Origin: Cellulomonas terrae
GTDB lineage: Bacteria > Actinomycetota > Actinomycetes > Actinomycetales > Cellulomonadaceae
Assembly (NCBI RefSeq): GCF_007990265.1
Contig: NZ_BJWH01000013.1
Coordinates: forward strand, 1 to 64,000
Direction of reading: 5' to 3'
DNA length: 64,000 bases
Positions 17,474 through 26,734 of this stretch are shown here, one piece after another. The notes under the pieces are model-generated. The model saw only the letters and a program-made list of their open reading frames with translations. It was not told the DNA's origin and made no database searches. A program made the position numbers and the translations under genes. Position 1 is the first letter of the stretch. Each line of letters starts with the position of its first letter.

Positions 17474-18754
17474 TCAGGAGCTCGTGCAGGTCAGCGACGG
17501 TGCCGGTGAGGTGCCGCTGCCGAGGAGGCCGAACGTCGTGGTGCCACCGGCCGGCAGGCTGCCGTTCCAGGCCACGTTCCGGACGACGACCTGGTCACCC
17601 TGCGTCGTCGCGGTGCCGTTCCACACCTGCTCCACGCGCTCGCCGGAGAGGCGCCAGCCGACGCTCCACGACGATGCCGCCGAGCCGGCCCGGACCGTGA
17701 CCTCGCCCTGGAACCCGCCGGGCCAGGAGTTCACGGTGCGGTACGTCGCCGAGCAGGCGCCCGCGGGGGGCGGGGTCGTGGTCGGTGTGGGCGTCGGTGT
17801 CGGGGTGGTCGTGGGGGTGGGCGTGGTCGTCGGGGTGGGCGTCGGAGTCGGTGTCGGTGTCGGTGTCGTCGTCGAGGTCAGCGAGCTGAAGAACCGCCAG
17901 ATCTCACCGGGTACCCAGGACTGCTGCTGCCCCCGGTCCCGCGCGTCCCACTGGTGGTCGCTGTCGGACGCGAGCCACACCACCGGGAAGCCGTCGCGGC
18001 AGGTGTAGGCCGTCCGCGTGTGGGTGCCGCTGCCCGCGGCCGGCTCGGGGGCCTGCTGTGCCTGGCACCCGTTGTTCCGCAGGGCGCGGTCCCGCAGCGC
18101 GCGGCCCTGGGAGATGTTCAGGACGCTGTCCGAGACGCCGTGCGAGCCGAGGTACGCGATCGGCTGGGTCCCACCGGAGCACCCGGACAGCTGGGCACCG
18201 TTGAGGACCGCGACCGCACGGAACACGTCGGCACGCGCGCACGCCAGGGCGTTGCTCATGCCGCCGCCGTAGCTGAAGCCCGTCGCGAACCGCTGGGTCG
18301 TGTCGATGCACAGCGCGGACTCGACCGTGCGCAGCAGGTCGTCGATGAAGGTGACGTCCCGGCCGTTGGTGTTGGGCCACGCGTTGTCGATGCCCTGCGG
18401 CGCCACGAACACCGTGCTCGAACCGGCGAGCGGCTTCAAGCCGTAGAAGCTCTGGTTCACGACGTCCGCGGCCGTGCCGTGCCACCAGTGCAGCCCGACG
18501 ACGAGGCGGTAGGGACGGTTCGGGTCGTACCCGCTCGGCACGTCCAGACGGTACGACCGGGACTGACCGCCGCTGCTGAGGGTGTGGGTGCCGGTCGCCA
18601 GGCCTGCGGGCCGGCCGCAGCCGACCGTGGCGGCCGCCGGGAGGGCGCCGCCCGGTGCGGCCGACGCCGGTGCGGTCAGCCCGCCGAGGGCGAGCACCGC
18701 GGCGACGGCTCCCAGCAGGACCAGCCGAGCTCGGGACGGGGTGGGGTGTCGCAT
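17474..18754 (-). CDS. Secreted CE1-like (feruloyl/acetyl xylan esterase or PHB depolymerase-like) esterase with C-terminal CBM2
   Basis: A 426-residue secreted enzyme. The signal peptide ends near residue 33 (TAPASA-APGG). The alpha/beta hydrolase domain, about 45-290, has the nucleophile elbow G-F-S161-Y-G, and likely Asp209 (HGVSD) and His267 (SDSDHQWD). A Thr/Pro linker spans about 290-322. Residues about 325-426 are a family-2 cellulose-binding module (CSATYRTVNSWPGGFQGEV, with conserved Trp and terminal Cys). It would release ester-linked groups from hemicellulose at the fibre surface; the substrate is inferred. It has an own promoter region with a GAATCGGTTC site at 18868. Confidence 0.85.
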   Translation of the reverse strand: MRHPTPSRARLVLLGAVAAVLALGGLTAPASAAPGGALPAAATVGCGRPAGLATGTHTLSSGGQSRSYRLDVPSGYDPNRPYRLVVGLHWWHGTAADVVNQSFYGLKPLAGSSTVFVAPQGIDNAWPNTNGRDVTFIDDLLRTVESALCIDTTQRFATGFSYGGGMSNALACARADVFRAVAVLNGAQLSGCSGGTQPIAYLGSHGVSDSVLNISQGRALRDRALRNNGCQAQQAPEPAAGSGTHTRTAYTCRDGFPVVWLASDSDHQWDARDRGQQQSWVPGEIWRFFSSLTSTTTPTPTPTPTPTPTTTPTPTTTPTPTPTPTTTPPPAGACSATYRTVNSWPGGFQGEVTVRAGSAASSWSVGWRLSGERVEQVWNGTATTQGDQVVVRNVAWNGSLPAGGTTTFGLLGSGTSPAPSLTCTSS

Positions 18755-18867
18755 GGTGTCGCTCCCTCCAGCAGGTCCCCGGCGGCGCTGCCAGGGACGA
18801 GGCCGGCGGGACGACGCCCGCCGATTCCCGCGAATGTATCGATAAAAGCGCGCCGCGGAACGGGTGC

Positions 18868-18879
18868 GAATCGGTTCAC
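18868..18879. promoter_or_regulatory. Candidate LacI-type operator upstream of CE1-CBM2 gene
   Basis: GAATCGGTTCAC lies about 114 bp upstream of the esterase start. Its core GAATCG-TTC is symmetrical around CG, as LacI-family sites are. Similar cores precede the GH5 (22632) and GH9 (26708) genes. No regulator gene is present in the window. Confidence 0.35.
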
Positions 18880-19008
18880 CTCGACGTCCCGGCCGGTCCG
18901 ACCGCGTGTGCAGGGGACCGCCCAGGAGGCGGACCGGCTCCCCGCCGAGCCGTCCGCTCGTCGCGGTCCAGCCAGCGGTGTCGACCTGACCCGTGCACGC
19001 TGTCCCTC

Positions 19009-19698
19009 ATGAACCCGCGCCTGCGTGACGGACTGCTCGGAGCGGCGGTCGCCGTCCTCGTGCTGGCCCTCGCGGGGTGGACCGTCCTGTGGTCGATCAG
19101 CGACCCGGCGGGGGGCGGTGCCGCCGCGCCGACGACGCCGGGCTCGACCCCGGGCTCCGCCGAGCCGCCGACCGACCTCGCTCCCGCGGAGATGTGGCTC
19201 GACGACCTCGTGCTCGACGCCGGCACCGTCACCCTGCCCGACACGACCCTGCACGACGTCACCGCATCCGCGCAGGGGGTCCGGACGGGCCCCGACGGAC
19301 TCGTCGCCACGGCGATGGTCGTCGACGCGACCGTGCCGTTCGACGTCGTGGCCGAGCAGATCGGCGAGGACGCCGTGGTGCGTCCCGGCGACGGGTCGGA
19401 GGCGGTGGTGGAGCGGGACGTCGAGGTCGGCGGGCGCAGCTTCCACGTCGTCGCGTCGGGCTCCGTCGAGGTCGTCGACGGGCGGCTGGTCGTCGAACCG
19501 TCGACCGTCGACGTCGGCGGCCCGTCGTTCCTCGCCGGGCTCATCGGGTCGGTCGTGCGCGGCCTCGTCACGATCGAGCACGAGGTCGAGGGTCTGCCCG
19601 AGGGGCTGGTGCTGCAGGAGGTCGTCGTCCAGGACGACGGCTTCCGGGCGAGCCTGAGCGGCGACGACGTCCGCATCGTGTTCCCGGCCGTTCCATGA
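19009..19698 (+). CDS. LmeA/DUF2993-like membrane-anchored lipid-binding protein
   Basis: A 229-residue protein. An N-terminal transmembrane segment (about 8-30) is followed by a Pro/Ser-rich spacer and a beta-rich domain resembling LmeA/DUF2993 (EMWLDDLVLDAGTVTLPD, GVRTGPDGLVATAMVVDATV, FLAGLIGSVVRGLVTIEHEV). In mycobacteria LmeA binds phospholipid and supports lipomannan assembly; whether that applies here is unknown. The ATG lacks a good ribosome site. It stands alone between divergent neighbours. Confidence 0.7.
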   Translation: MNPRLRDGLLGAAVAVLVLALAGWTVLWSISDPAGGGAAAPTTPGSTPGSAEPPTDLAPAEMWLDDLVLDAGTVTLPDTTLHDVTASAQGVRTGPDGLVATAMVVDATVPFDVVAEQIGEDAVVRPGDGSEAVVERDVEVGGRSFHVVASGSVEVVDGRLVVEPSTVDVGGPSFLAGLIGSVVRGLVTIEHEVEGLPEGLVLQEVVVQDDGFRASLSGDDVRIVFPAVP

Positions 19699-19893
19699 CG
19701 GGTCGAGGAGCTGGGCGCGGTCAGTGGTCGGGCAGGACCGCGGCGGGGGAAGCCGTGCGACGGTCCCGGTGAGGTAGCACCCGGCGGACGCGCGACGACG
19801 AGGGCGCTACCGCGTCGAGGGCCTGGCGGGTGGTCGCCGACAAGTCAGGGAGACTGGGTCTCAGCAACGTCCTGCATCGACGAGGAGTCCACC

Positions 19894-20820
19894 GTGCCCC
19901 AGGGAACAGTCCGCTGGTTCGACGCCGACAAGGGGTTCGGCTTTCTCGACCTCGGGGAGGGGTCCGAGGACCTGTTCGTGCATGCGTCAGAGATCCTCAG
20001 CGACGGCGGGATCCGAGTGCTCCGCGAGGGGCAGGAGGTCGAGTTCGAGGTGGGCGAGGGTGACCGCGGCCCGCAGGCTCGCCGCGTCCGGGTCACCGGC
20101 GACCACGCCGCGGACGCACCCCTGGGCGTGCTCGGCACCGTCGCCTGGTACGAGCCGGCCAAGGGGTACGGCTTCGTCTCGCCGGACGGCGGTCGGCCGC
20201 AGATCTTCGTGCACAGCTCGGCCATCGTCGGCGGTGGCGTGATCTCGGACGGCCAGCGGGTCGCGTTCCTCGTCGTCGACGGGGAGAAGGGGCCGCAGGC
20301 CGAGCACCTGCTGCCGCTCGGTCCCGAGGCCGCCCAGCCCGCGGCCGACGGAGCCGACGGCACCGTGTCCTGGTACGACACGGGCAAGGGCTTCGGGTTC
20401 GTCAGGCCCGACAACGGCGGTGAGGACGTCTTCGTGCACGTCCGCGAGCTGGCCCGGGGGCTGACCGAGCTGGTCGAGGGCGACCGCGTGACCTACCGGC
20501 TCTCCGCCGGCGAGAAGGGCCCGCAGGGCAGCGACGTGCGGCTCGTGGGCGGATCGGGCGCTCCGGCGGTGCCGGCTCGTGGACGGTCCGGCCGACCGGC
20601 CGCGTCCGAGGCGCCGGTGAGCGGCGGCGAGGGCGAGGTCGCCCGCTACGACGCGGAGCGCGGGTTCGGCTTCATCACCCCGGACGCGGGCGGCGCGGAC
20701 CTGTTCGTGCACGTGTCCGTCGTGCGGAGCGCCGAGCCCCTGCAGGAGGGCGACCGCGTCCGGTTCAAGGTGCGGCAGAGCGACCGGGGACCGCAGGCCG
20801 ACAGTGTCGAGCGGATCTGA
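19894..20820 (+). CDS. Protein with four tandem cold-shock domains
   Basis: A 308-residue protein made almost entirely of four cold-shock domains, at about 1-67, 77-145, 152-215 and 237-308. Each has an RNP1-like motif (KGFGFL, KGYGFV, KGFGFV, RGFGFI) and RNP2-like motif (DLFVH, QIFVH, DVFVH, DLFVH), plus the GDRG/GEKGPQA end. Single-domain bacterial CspA proteins are about 67 residues, so four in one chain is unusual. It should bind single-stranded nucleic acid with high avidity. The GTG start follows GAGGAG. Regulation is unknown. Confidence 0.93.
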   Translation: MPQGTVRWFDADKGFGFLDLGEGSEDLFVHASEILSDGGIRVLREGQEVEFEVGEGDRGPQARRVRVTGDHAADAPLGVLGTVAWYEPAKGYGFVSPDGGRPQIFVHSSAIVGGGVISDGQRVAFLVVDGEKGPQAEHLLPLGPEAAQPAADGADGTVSWYDTGKGFGFVRPDNGGEDVFVHVRELARGLTELVEGDRVTYRLSAGEKGPQGSDVRLVGGSGAPAVPARGRSGRPAASEAPVSGGEGEVARYDAERGFGFITPDAGGADLFVHVSVVRSAEPLQEGDRVRFKVRQSDRGPQADSVERI

Positions 20821-20937
20821 CCGCCGGACGGGTCCGGCCGGACGTCGAGCAAGCCCTGAGTGACGCGACGAGCGAACGCCGCGCCACTCAGGACGTGTGG
20901 GCCTGACTGGTGACCTGCCCCGATCAGGGGGCGGTGG

Positions 20938-22533
20938 TCACCGACCCATGATCGCGTCGATGATGCCCTGCTGGGTCACGGTCGCGGAGCTCCGGTCGAA
21001 CAGCCCGAACCCGTACTGGCCGTTGTAGCCGTTGTCCCAGTAGGCGGTGGCCGCGCCGTACTTCTTGGCGGTCGCGACGAGGGTGCGCGCGTAGTCGGCG
21101 CGGTACCGGTTGTTCGACGAGTCGAATGCCGTCTTGTCGATCGAGCCGTACTCGCCGATGAAGACCGGGTAGCCGTGGACGACGAACGTGTCGTGCATCT
21201 TCTTCAGCTGCGCGTCCATGAAGTCCTGCTGACCCCACGTGGACTTCTTCGACGCGTTCGTCGCGTTGGGGCCCCACTGGGTGATGGTGCCGTTCTCCGT
21301 CCCGGTGAAGTCCCACGGGTCGTAGTAGTGCGCGGAGATCATGAGCCGCTTCTCGTTGCCGGGGATGGCCGACGAGCGGTACTGGTCGCTCGGCACGACG
21401 AACCCGTAGCTGCCGGCGGTGTAGTCGATGTTGGTGTTCCAGCCCGGCACGAGCAGCCAGCGGGACGTGTTGTTGCCGCCGGTCCGGCGCACCGTGTCCA
21501 CGAAGATCTGGTTGTACGCGTTGATGTTGGAGTAGCACGGCTGCGTCGGCGCGCCGTACTGCCCGTCGAAGTTCTCGTTCATGGACTCGAGGATCAGGCG
21601 CCCCCCGTAGCCCTGGAACGTCGACGCCACCTGCTGCCAGACCTTCTGGTACTTGGCCTTGATCGCGTCCTGCCCGGACGCGTCGCAGATGAGCCACGCC
21701 CCGCTGACGCTCTTGTAGCCGTCGCCGTGCATGTTGATGATCACGTGCAGCCCGCGGTCGTAGGCCAGGTTCACGACCGCCTGGATCCGGCTGAGCCAGG
21801 CGGGGTCGACGGTGTAGCTGGGCGCGGAGCCGATCTTGCCGAGGTAGGAGACCGGGATCCGGACCGTCGAGAAGCCGGACGCCTTGACGCGGTCGAGGAG
21901 GGCGCCCGTCACGACGGGGTTGCCCCACGCCGTCTCGCTCGGCACGCCGTTGACGGTGGCCTCCAGCTGGTTGCCCAGGTTCCAGCCCTTGCCCAGGTCG
22001 GCGACGAGCTGGGCGGCGCTGCCGGTGATCGGTCCCGTGGTGGGCGTGGGCGTGGGCGTCGGCCTCGGGGTCTGGGTCGGCGTGGTCGACGGCGACGTCG
22101 TGGGGGAGCTGGTCGGGGTGACCGGGCTGCCGGTGCACGCGACGCCGTTGAGCGTGAACGCGGTCGGCGCGGGGTTGCTGCCGGCCCACGAGCCGTTGAA
22201 GCCGAACGACGCGGTGCCGTTGGTGCCGATGGTCCCGTTCCACCCTGCGTTGCGCACCGAGACCGCCGCTCCGGTCTGGGTGACGGAGCCGTTCCACAGC
22301 TGGGCGACGGTCTGGCCGGCGCCGAAGGAGAAGCGGAGGTCCCACCCGGTGATCGGGTCGCCCAGGTTGGTGACCTTCACGTCGGCGCCGAAGCCGCTCT
22401 GCCACTGGTTGGTCACGGTGTAGTCGACGCGGCAGCCGGCAGCGGCGTTCGCCTGGCTGGTGACGACGATCGAGCCGGCGACGGCGACCACGGCCGCCGT
22501 GGCGAGGGTCAGGACCTTGCGAAGTGGGTGCAC
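20938..22533 (-). CDS. Secreted CBM2-GH5 endoglucanase
   Basis: A 531-residue cellulase from GTG at 22533, preceded by GAGAGG. The signal peptide ends near residue 31 (SQANA-AAGC). CBM2 spans about 34-134 (CRVDYTVTNQWQSGFGADV to VACTG), a Thr/Pro linker about 138-168, and the GH5 catalytic domain about 175-531. The acid/base is E320 in LESMNENF and the nucleophile is E461 in FIGEYGSID; the NMHGDGY motif is also typical. It should cut internal beta-1,4-glucan bonds outside the cell. Its promoter region includes a palindromic GTGAA-GCGA-TTCAC site. Confidence 0.92.
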   Translation of the reverse strand: MHPLRKVLTLATAAVVAVAGSIVVTSQANAAAGCRVDYTVTNQWQSGFGADVKVTNLGDPITGWDLRFSFGAGQTVAQLWNGSVTQTGAAVSVRNAGWNGTIGTNGTASFGFNGSWAGSNPAPTAFTLNGVACTGSPVTPTSSPTTSPSTTPTQTPRPTPTPTPTTGPITGSAAQLVADLGKGWNLGNQLEATVNGVPSETAWGNPVVTGALLDRVKASGFSTVRIPVSYLGKIGSAPSYTVDPAWLSRIQAVVNLAYDRGLHVIINMHGDGYKSVSGAWLICDASGQDAIKAKYQKVWQQVASTFQGYGGRLILESMNENFDGQYGAPTQPCYSNINAYNQIFVDTVRRTGGNNTSRWLLVPGWNTNIDYTAGSYGFVVPSDQYRSSAIPGNEKRLMISAHYYDPWDFTGTENGTITQWGPNATNASKKSTWGQQDFMDAQLKKMHDTFVVHGYPVFIGEYGSIDKTAFDSSNNRYRADYARTLVATAKKYGAATAYWDNGYNGQYGFGLFDRSSATVTQQGIIDAIMGR

Positions 22534-22631
22534 GGGAAGGATCCCTCTCAGGAAACGGGACCGCGCACGGATCGCGGCGACTCTGGAGACGAGGGGCAAC
22601 TGCACCAGACGAACGTCGGTCACGCAGCCTT

Positions 22632-22645
22632 GTGAAGCGATTCAC
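22632..22645. promoter_or_regulatory. Candidate LacI-type operator upstream of GH5 gene
   Basis: GTGAAGCGATTCAC is a 14-bp site symmetrical except for one base pair near the centre. It is 99 bp upstream of the GH5 start. On the reverse strand it reads GAATCGCTTCAC, close to the esterase site at 18868. It differs from the published CelR box TGGGAGCGCTCCCA. Confidence 0.4.
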
Positions 22646-22656
22646 GCCGACGCGTG

Positions 22657-23532
22657 CTACTGCTTCACCACGGGGTGCAGGGTCTCGCCGTACACGGCCG
22701 CGATCTCCGCGACGAAGTGCTGGCAGCTGTACCGCGGCGCCGGGAGGTCCTCGTCGCGGGTGTCCGGGTTGAAGTACGTGGTGTGCCGGGACGCCACGGT
22801 CCGGGCCGTGTCCAGGACGTCGCCGACGGTCGTCCGCAGGGGGAGCTCGCGGATCAAGGACCGGGGGCCGGCGCTCCAGATGACCCGGTACCCGTCCGCG
22901 CTGGTCAGGTCGATCTTCACCCACAGGGGCGGATCCTCGTCGCCGTACTGGAGCAGCAGCTCCCAGTGCGAGGTGATCGTCCCTTGGGCTCCGGAGAGCC
23001 ACGCCGCCGTGATCTTCTGGGAGCGGGCGTTCGCCTCGTACGGCGCCGGGTCCTTCGCGTGCTTGGCAGCGGCGAGCTGCCGGGCAGCGTCGACCCGCGA
23101 CTTGAGCTGAGGGCCGCTCAGGCCCTGCTGGGTCCCCTCGTGGGTCGCCAGCCCGTCCGCGTCCTCCACCTCCTGGTCCCTGGCGCTCCGCTCCTGTGTG
23201 CTGAGGGCGACGGAGACCTTCCATCCCGTGGGCAGCGGGGTCGGCTTCGCGACCGCGGCGTCGGCGGTGGCAGCCCGCATGCGCCGGACCGTCCCGGCGC
23301 GCACCGCCTGCCTGCGCAGCGGCGCGAGCGGTGCGGCGCGGGAGGCCTGAGCGGCGCGGCGCACCGTCGCGCGATCCAGCGGGTCGACGACCTCCGCCCC
23401 GCGCCGCAGGCCGGTCGCGACTCCTGCGACGGCGACGGGCGCCGTCCGGACGCGGGCGGGGATGACGGGCGCCGGCTCCGGGGGCGCCTCGAGCGACGAC
23501 CGGGCAGCGGCCGAGGTCAGTGCAGCGGGCAT
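22657..23532 (-). CDS. Unknown protein with LRAT/NlpC-like C-terminal motif
   Basis: A 291-residue protein without signal peptide. Residues 1-100 are Ala/Arg/Pro-rich and low complexity. Residues about 170-291 contain TSHWELLLQYG (His189) and, 81 residues later, YSCQHFVAEIAAVYGE (Cys270). This order of HW then (N/S)C(E/Q)HF is that of permuted papain-like LRAT/HRASLS and NlpC-like acyltransferases or peptidases. The call rests on these motifs only. The ATG at 23532 was chosen because GGAAGGA lies eight bases upstream. The gene sits between two cellulase genes but nothing ties it to cellulose. Confidence 0.5.
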   Translation of the reverse strand: MPAALTSAAARSSLEAPPEPAPVIPARVRTAPVAVAGVATGLRRGAEVVDPLDRATVRRAAQASRAAPLAPLRRQAVRAGTVRRMRAATADAAVAKPTPLPTGWKVSVALSTQERSARDQEVEDADGLATHEGTQQGLSGPQLKSRVDAARQLAAAKHAKDPAPYEANARSQKITAAWLSGAQGTITSHWELLLQYGDEDPPLWVKIDLTSADGYRVIWSAGPRSLIRELPLRTTVGDVLDTARTVASRHTTYFNPDTRDEDLPAPRYSCQHFVAEIAAVYGETLHPVVKQ

Positions 23533-23815
23533 GGCGTGGGTCCTTCCGTCACGAACCACGACGGCTCACGACGCAGAGCAGCACGGCGCACGTGCGTGGC
23601 GTGGCCCCCTCCGTCGGAGCAGGCGGCTCGAAGGCGCGACTGCCGACCCTCGAACTCTCACACGACCGGCGACCTCGTGACCAGAGGCGTGGAGCACCCG
23701 GTGGCGGACGCGCGGACGGGCGTTCTCCCCGTGCGTCGCGTGCGCGGTCTCGTGGTCGACGAGGGCCGCAGGTCAGGTGACCGGCGGCCCTCGTCGCACT
23801 GGAGCATCGAGCTGG

Positions 23816-26566
23816 TCAGGCGCAGGGGGCCCCGTTCACCGTGAAGCCCGTCGGTGCGGTGTTGGTGCCGCTGTACGAGCCGTTGAAGCCGATGCTCGTC
23901 GAGCCGCCGGCCGGCACGTTCCCGTTCCACGCGGCATTCGTCACGGTCACGGCCGTGCCCGTCTGGATGTACGTGGCGCTCCACCCCTGGGTCACCTGCT
24001 GGTTGCCCGGGAAGGTGAACGCCAGCCGCCACGACGTCCACGCCGTCGCCCCCGTGTTCGTGAGGGTGACGTTCGCCGTGAACCCGTTGCCCCAGGAGTT
24101 CGCCGAGTACGTCACCTTGCACCCGGCGGGCGGCGTGGTGACGACGGGGAGGGTCCGGAACGCGACGCTGGTGGAGACCGCGGAGAGCTGTCCCGCGGTG
24201 TCCTTCGCCCGGACCGCCAGCACGTGGTCCGTGTCGGCGGTCAGCCCGGTGAGCGAGGCCGATGTCATGGTCGTCGTCGCCACCACCGTGGCCGTGCCGT
24301 TCTGGAGGCGGACGACGTCGTACCCCGCGACGCCCCTGTCATCGGTCGAGGCCGACCACGACAGCGCGGCGCCCGTCTGGGTGATGCCCGACACGACCGG
24401 GGTGCCGGGTGCGGTCGGCGGCTGGTCGGTGGTGCCACCGGTGGTCGTCACGCTCGTCGACGGGGACGTCGCGCTCAGCTGCGCGCCGTTGTGCGCCATG
24501 ACGACGAACATGTACGTCGTGCCGGCACGCAGGCCCGTGACCGTGGCCGACGTCGTGGTCGTCGTCGCGACGACCTCGAGGGAGTCCCCGGCGACGCGCA
24601 CGACGTCGTACCGCGCGATCCCGCTCTCCGCATCCGTGGACGGCGCCCACGTCAACGTCACCGAGGTGTCGCCGACCGCGCTCGCCGTGGGCGTGCCCGG
24701 CGTGCTCGGCCGCGTCGTGTCGACCGGGGGCGTCCCGCCCGCGTGCTCGGCCGCCCAGCTCGCGAGCCACGCCAGCGCCGAGTTCCAGTTGATCGCGACC
24801 TCGTTGACCGAGTAGGCCTCGATGTGGTCGACGAAGCACTTCTGGGGCGCGCACCCCCCGAGCTGCGCGGCCGCGATCGGGTCCTGCAGCTCGCTGTTCG
24901 GGCCGCCGGAGAACGAGCCCGGAGGGGCGACGGGCAGCGACGCGTTCGCCTGGTGGGCCCAGAACCGGTGGTGCACGTTCTGGACGGCCTTCTCGCCGTA
25001 GCCCGCGATGTACGACTGGTTCAGCGGGTTGCGGCCCTGGAAGTAGTCGAGCGCCGCGTACACGCCGGTGCGGTACCTCGCCTGCCCGGTGAAGTCGAAC
25101 GCGAGGGCGAGGGCGTTCGCGTTGTTGGCGACCTGGCCGTTCGACCCCCAGTAGTAGACGGTGCCGGCGTTGTTGGGTGCCGGGTACGCCTGGCTGGTCG
25201 CGCGGGTCAGCGCCGCGTCGGCGAACGTCACGATCGCCGCGCGGGTCGCGGCCACGTCCGACGCCGGCAGCCCGGTGGGCACCAGCGCGAGCGTCGTGTC
25301 GCCGAGCCCGCCGGTCCAGCCCCAGTCGTAGCCGCGCTGCGCGAAGCTGCGGCCCTTGTACAGGGACGACCCGGTGACGTCGGCGCGGTACGCCTCCGAG
25401 CCGGTCGTCGCGTAGAGCTCGGCGGCCGCCCAGTAGAACTCGTCCGTCACCGAGGTGTCGCCGTACGCGCCGCCGCCCGTCCCGTCGCTCGCGGACGCGA
25501 TCCGGTTCGGGTTCGCCTTGGCGGCGGCGTACGCGGTCTGCGCCGCCGCGAGGGCCTTGGCGGAGAACGTCGGGTCGAGCGTCTTCCACAACCGCGACGC
25601 CTGCGCCGCCACTGCCGCCATGTTGAGCGTCGCCGCGGTGCTCACCGGCGACAGCAGCCGGCGCTGGCTGTCCTGCGCCGGGATCGTCGGCAGCGCGGTC
25701 CAGTTCTCGTCGTGGATCTTGTGGTGCACCATCCCGGCGTCCGTGCGGCCGGCCGGCACCTGCATCCGGAGCAGGAACTCGACCTCCCACCGCGCCTCGT
25801 CGAGGATGTCGGGCGCACCGTTGGCGCGCTCCGGGATGGCCATCGTGCCGTCGCCCAGCGCGGCCTTGTCAGCGCCCGCGACGTGCAGCGTCCGCTCGTA
25901 GGCGTTCTGCAGCTGCCACGTCGCGATGCCGCCGTTGACGACGTACTTGCCGTGGTCGCCCGCGTCGTACCAGCCGCCGCGCACGTCGAGGTTGTAGCCG
26001 CACGACTGACGGCACGGGACGCTCGTGTCGCCCTGGTTCGGGGCGACCCCCAGGTGGCCGGCGGCGCGCGCGTAGGTGCTGCCGACGTACTGCGCCTCGA
26101 TCGCGATCCCGGTGCGCTGGTGGTAGAAGAACGCGAGCGAGTCGTACCGCAGCCGCTTCACCGGGTCCGCGGAGATGTCGAAGGGGTAGCTGCTGGCGTT
26201 CGCCGCGGACACCACGTACCCGGTGCCCGGAGTGTCGAACGTCGAGAAGTCGATGAGGTGGGTCGAGTCGCCGGACAGCGCGTCGGCGCCCTTGACCGTC
26301 GACAGGCCAGACGCGACGACCGTGCCGCCCGCGTTCCGCAGCGTCCAGGCCACCGGTGCGGTGGAGGTGCTGACGAGCGTCGCCAGCTTGGCGACGCCGG
26401 GGACGTACGCGACCTGGTTGACCTTGACCGGCGAACCCGGGTCGGGGGCGGCGGCGGCGACCTGCGGTGCGGCGACGAGACCGGACAGGGCCAGTGCGGC
26501 GGCGACCGCCACACCGGCGGTGCGACGCCGGGGCAGCCCGCGGCGACGGTGAGTGGTCGGTGACAT
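23816..26566 (-). CDS. Secreted GH9 cellulase with two FN3 domains and CBM2
   Basis: A 916-residue modular enzyme. The signal peptide ends near residue 40. An Ig-like CelD_N domain (about 45-130) precedes the GH9 alpha6/alpha6 barrel (about 135-590), in which RGGWYDAGDHGKYV gives the two catalytic Asp residues, VHHRFW the substrate-binding His and YSVNEVAINWNSALAW the acid Glu. Two fibronectin-III domains follow at about 605-700 and 705-805, then CBM2 to the end (CKVTYSANSWGNGF to GAPCA). The ATG at 26566 follows AGAGGA. The Ig-GH9-FN3-CBM2 order is known from Cellulomonas cellulases. It acts outside the cell on cellulose. Confidence 0.93.
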   Translation of the reverse strand: MSPTTHRRRGLPRRRTAGVAVAAALALSGLVAAPQVAAAAPDPGSPVKVNQVAYVPGVAKLATLVSTSTAPVAWTLRNAGGTVVASGLSTVKGADALSGDSTHLIDFSTFDTPGTGYVVSAANASSYPFDISADPVKRLRYDSLAFFYHQRTGIAIEAQYVGSTYARAAGHLGVAPNQGDTSVPCRQSCGYNLDVRGGWYDAGDHGKYVVNGGIATWQLQNAYERTLHVAGADKAALGDGTMAIPERANGAPDILDEARWEVEFLLRMQVPAGRTDAGMVHHKIHDENWTALPTIPAQDSQRRLLSPVSTAATLNMAAVAAQASRLWKTLDPTFSAKALAAAQTAYAAAKANPNRIASASDGTGGGAYGDTSVTDEFYWAAAELYATTGSEAYRADVTGSSLYKGRSFAQRGYDWGWTGGLGDTTLALVPTGLPASDVAATRAAIVTFADAALTRATSQAYPAPNNAGTVYYWGSNGQVANNANALALAFDFTGQARYRTGVYAALDYFQGRNPLNQSYIAGYGEKAVQNVHHRFWAHQANASLPVAPPGSFSGGPNSELQDPIAAAQLGGCAPQKCFVDHIEAYSVNEVAINWNSALAWLASWAAEHAGGTPPVDTTRPSTPGTPTASAVGDTSVTLTWAPSTDAESGIARYDVVRVAGDSLEVVATTTTTSATVTGLRAGTTYMFVVMAHNGAQLSATSPSTSVTTTGGTTDQPPTAPGTPVVSGITQTGAALSWSASTDDRGVAGYDVVRLQNGTATVVATTTMTSASLTGLTADTDHVLAVRAKDTAGQLSAVSTSVAFRTLPVVTTPPAGCKVTYSANSWGNGFTANVTLTNTGATAWTSWRLAFTFPGNQQVTQGWSATYIQTGTAVTVTNAAWNGNVPAGGSTSIGFNGSYSGTNTAPTGFTVNGAPCA

Positions 26567-26707
26567 GGCAGTCCTCTGGTGAGCGGCGACTGGTGGGCGG
26601 CGATCACCCCGCTCGGGCCTGCCCCGGCGCTGGGACGTGGCCGACGTGGGTGCGCTCGGGCCACGGTAGGGCCGCGCACGTGCCCGTCCGGCGGGTGCCG
26701 GCACGCG

Positions 26708-26717
26708 GAATCGATTA
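26708..26717. promoter_or_regulatory. Possible operator core upstream of GH9 gene
   Basis: GAATCGATTA lies 142 bp upstream of the GH9 start and contains the palindrome AATCGATT. It shares the GAATCG core with the sites before the esterase and GH5 genes. Support is weak. Confidence 0.25.
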
Positions 26718-26734
26718 GGTGCGGGCCCGTGGTG

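Noticed and set aside
17760..17880. Dense GTGGGCGTCGGTGTC-like tandem pattern as a regulatory repeat
   Set aside because: It encodes the Thr/Pro linker of the CE1-CBM2 protein on the minus strand; the repetition is explained by the PT-rich linker.
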